A DNA stretch of 64,000 nucleotides from Dysgonomonas sp. 25 (lineage in GTDB: Bacteria > Bacteroidota > Bacteroidia > Bacteroidales > Dysgonomonadaceae), in contig NZ_QVMN01000002.1 of NCBI RefSeq assembly GCF_010501075.1, positions 248,001 to 312,000 of the forward strand, in the 5' to 3' direction. Position numbers and translations under genes: made by a program. This document shows, piece after piece, positions 62,204 through 64,000 of the stretch (its first letter is position 1; each line of letters begins with the position of its first letter). The notes beneath the pieces were generated by a model. The model searched no databases. It was not told the DNA's origin and saw nothing but the letters and a program-made list of their open reading frames with translations.

Positions 62204-63064
62204 ATGTATAATCAAAGGAACGAAATCTTACCGAATGAGGATTGTTTCTATATAGAAGACCGCTATATTGATAAATTTGATGTTCCTATTCGTAGGTACT
62301 TTGACTATGAACTGAATCTTGTAGTCAATGCACCCGGCGCGAACCGGATTGTAGGCTGTTCTGTCGAGGCAATCGGAGATTACGACTTAGTGTTGATTAC
62401 AAATAGAGATTTGGAATATAATTTGGAGCAATACAATAATAATCGGCATATACGCAGAATATCGATACAATTTTCTCCTGATATATTCGGGAACTTATTA
62501 TGCCGAAACGCATTTAGTCCCATACCCAAGATGTTCGACAAAGCTTGCAAAGGGCTTTGTTTCCCTATGAATGCAATCCTGAAAACATATCATCAAATTG
62601 ATTCTTTGACAAAAAAAGAGAAAGATTTTTATTTTGTTATCAATCTCTTTGCTGTTTTGTACGACCTTTCATCTTTCGTTGGGGAAACACAGGAATTATC
62701 GTCATCCGTTAATCTTTCCAAGATAGACAATATTCATTTAAGAAATAGCAGGATACAAAAAATACAGGAATACCTCAGAATATATTATAAAGACAATATA
62801 CGCTTAGAGTATCTGGCAAGTTTAGTTAAAATGACACCTGTTTCGTTAAGCCGGTTTTATAAGCAAAAAACAGGAATAAATATATCAGACTATCTGATAG
62901 ATATCCGGTTAACTCATGCATCACATTTATTGAAAGAGTCTGAACTACCCATACACATTATATGCCGTGATGCAGGATTTAATAATATATCCAATTTTAA
63001 TCGCATATTCAAAAGGAGAATAAATTTATCGCCTAAAGCATTTCGTATGAAATTTCAGGAATAA
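62204..63064 (+). CDS. AraC-family transcriptional regulator
   Basis: A cytoplasmic regulator of 286 residues. The N-terminal half (about 1-170) begins with a cupin-like region (ELNLVVNAPGANRIVG, then GDYDLVLI). The C-terminal half (about 185-286) has two HTH motifs: LEYLASLVKMTPVSLSRFYKQ and IHIICRDAGFNNISNFNRIFKR, with LSPKAFR at the end. It starts 15 bases after GH97, so it is probably expressed with the operon and may give feedback on a sugar such as mannose or galactose. The target is not shown by the sequence. Confidence 0.9.
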   Translation: MYNQRNEILPNEDCFYIEDRYIDKFDVPIRRYFDYELNLVVNAPGANRIVGCSVEAIGDYDLVLITNRDLEYNLEQYNNNRHIRRISIQFSPDIFGNLLCRNAFSPIPKMFDKACKGLCFPMNAILKTYHQIDSLTKKEKDFYFVINLFAVLYDLSSFVGETQELSSSVNLSKIDNIHLRNSRIQKIQEYLRIYYKDNIRLEYLASLVKMTPVSLSRFYKQKTGINISDYLIDIRLTHASHLLKESELPIHIICRDAGFNNISNFNRIFKRRINLSPKAFRMKFQE

Positions 63065-63082
63065 AATTACTCAAATTTTCAG

Positions 63083-63090
63083 TAATTTTG
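63083..63090 (+). promoter_or_regulatory. Putative -7 element of the FUSC gene
   Basis: TAATTTTG followed by CATTC matches TAnnTTTG, 22 bases before the TTG start codon at 63112. There is no TTTG at the -33 position. Confidence 0.4.
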
Positions 63091-63111
63091 CATTCTAAAA
63101 AAATGAGTTAA

Positions 63112-64000
63112 TTGAAAACAAGAAAAAACTTAAAAAAAGATATAGCCAGCATATTTGCTTTCCGCAAATCAGAAAGACACTGGCATATCCCAATTTTAGC
63201 AGGAATCTCGGTGGGGATTCCTCTTTTTGCAGGCTATTTATTCGATAACCTACCCAATGGAATCTTGGCCAGTACATCCGGATTATTGATTCTGTATATC
63301 CGTTATACGGCTATCGTAAATAGAATGATAACATTAATGACATGTTCTTTTATATTCATTCTATCTTATTTTATTGGAGCTATCGGGGCTTTTAACGTTT
63401 GGACTGCTCCATTGGTGCTTTCTGTATATGTATTCTTTCTTAATCTTATCATCCGGTACTTTAAAGTTAGACCTCCCGGCAATTTCTTCTTTATTTTGAT
63501 ATTTTCTTTAGCCATATGCCAAAAGTTCGACCTGTCATCGTTGCCGGAGAGGGTTGGAATAATAACATTGGGAACAATCTCTACATGCGCATTAGCTTTC
63601 ATATATAGTATTTTTACGATTAAGAACTATTCACTGTCAGATGAAGCAATTTTATTTGAAAAAGCAAAACGGATAGATGTTGGAGAGTCTGCCATCTTTG
63701 CTATAACCATAGGAATAGCTTTGTTAGCAGCAACTGTCCTGAAATTGGAGAATCCGTATTGGGTTCCTGTTTCCTGTGCAGCTGTTATGCAGGGTGGCAC
63801 ACGCAGGCATATCTGGGAGAGAGGGATAAACCGGGTTATAGGTACATTTGTAGGAGCCGGATTCGCATGGTTTTTGCTTGGCTTACAAATTTCGGGATTA
63901 GCAATTTGTATTGTAATAATATTGCTCCAGTTTATTGTAGAAGTATTAGTGGTCAGGCAATACGCCATGGCTGTGATTTTCATTACAGCTTTAACTATCT
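63112..64000 (+). CDS. FUSC-family inner-membrane protein (3' end cut by window edge)
   Basis: A reading frame open from a TTG at 63112 to the window edge, 296 codons. It begins LKTRKNLKKDIASIFAFRKS, has about six N-terminal hydrophobic segments, a soluble turn (SDEAILFEKAKRIDVG), and then a second membrane group starting LENPYWVPVSCAAVMQGG and INRVIGTFVGAGFAWFLLG, the FUSC_2 signature also seen in YccS-type proteins and aromatic-acid exporters. No in-frame ATG comes near the start: an ATG nine bases upstream is followed by AGT and a stop. The rest of the protein and its function are not visible. Confidence 0.8.
   Translation, partial: MKTRKNLKKDIASIFAFRKSERHWHIPILAGISVGIPLFAGYLFDNLPNGILASTSGLLILYIRYTAIVNRMITLMTCSFIFILSYFIGAIGAFNVWTAPLVLSVYVFFLNLIIRYFKVRPPGNFFFILIFSLAICQKFDLSSLPERVGIITLGTISTCALAFIYSIFTIKNYSLSDEAILFEKAKRIDVGESAIFAITIGIALLAATVLKLENPYWVPVSCAAVMQGGTRRHIWERGINRVIGTFVGAGFAWFLLGLQISGLAICIVIILLQFIVEVLVVRQYAMAVIFITALTI

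Noticed and set aside
63366-63983. Two minus-strand frames (78 and 118 residues) near the right edge
   Set aside because: The plus strand in the same place encodes an uninterrupted FUSC-type membrane protein; the minus-strand frames are its shadows.

Overview
The window looks like chromosome from an anaerobic, glycan-degrading Bacteroidota, order Bacteroidales. A Dysgonomonas or Parabacteroides relative is my guess; the genus cannot be fixed from the sequence alone. The evidence is two SusC/SusD pairs, two hybrid two-component systems, many lipoproteins with an acidic stretch after the lipobox, Bacteroidota-type -7 elements (TAnnTTTG), a pyruvate formate-lyase system and a Ser-type sulfatase. 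There are no rRNA or tRNA genes, no CRISPR array, no complete insertion sequence and no phage genes that I can see.

Layout. (1) 1-9.6 kb, all on the minus strand, is mostly core metabolism: malQ (cut by the window edge), serine O-acetyltransferase, O-acetylhomoserine sulfhydrylase, the focA-pflA pair, a lipoprotein sulfatase and pflB. Short related repeats sit against three stop codons here. (2) 9.9-20.5 kb, plus strand: a large glutaminase-A-like (DUF4965) lipoprotein; an unusual membrane-spanning regulator (laminin-G-like and Kelch-like sensor, one membrane helix, SARP-type DNA-binding output); a GH92 alpha-mannosidase; and an unassigned TIM-barrel lipoprotein that may be a glycosidase. TTAACC-type direct repeats with an 11-12 bp period lie about 80 bp upstream of both enzyme genes. 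(3) 20.6-22.6 kb: a VOC protein and a DUF1349 protein on the minus strand, divergent from a LuxR-type regulator. (4) 22.7-41.7 kb: a beta-galactan locus (HTCS, GH5-like enzyme, SusC, SusD, SusE-like binding protein, GH53, GH2, GH35). (5) 41.9-63.1 kb: a galactomannan locus (divergent HTCS, SusC, SusD, binding protein, GH26 with CBM35, GH27, GH130, GPH transporter, epimerase, second GH26, GH97, AraC regulator). (6) From 63.1 kb to the edge: the start of a FUSC-family membrane protein.

How the genes work together. In the galactan locus a surface GH53 should cut galactan, SusCD should import oligomers, and GH2 and GH35 should finish them to galactose. In the galactomannan locus a surface GH26 should cut the backbone and SusCD should import fragments. 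GH27 and GH97 should remove galactose, and the second GH26 should release mannobiose in the periplasm. The GPH transporter then moves mannobiose inward, the epimerase makes mannosylglucose, and GH130 phosphorylase yields mannose-1-phosphate and glucose. The gene content matches the Bacteroides ovatus galactomannan logic, with GH27 plus GH97 where that species uses GH36.

The parts I find least explained are the SARP-output membrane regulator with its periodic repeats, the 22-bp-spaced repeats in the HTCS2/susC intergenic region, the repeats that abut stop codons, and the sulfatase sitting inside the pfl cluster.
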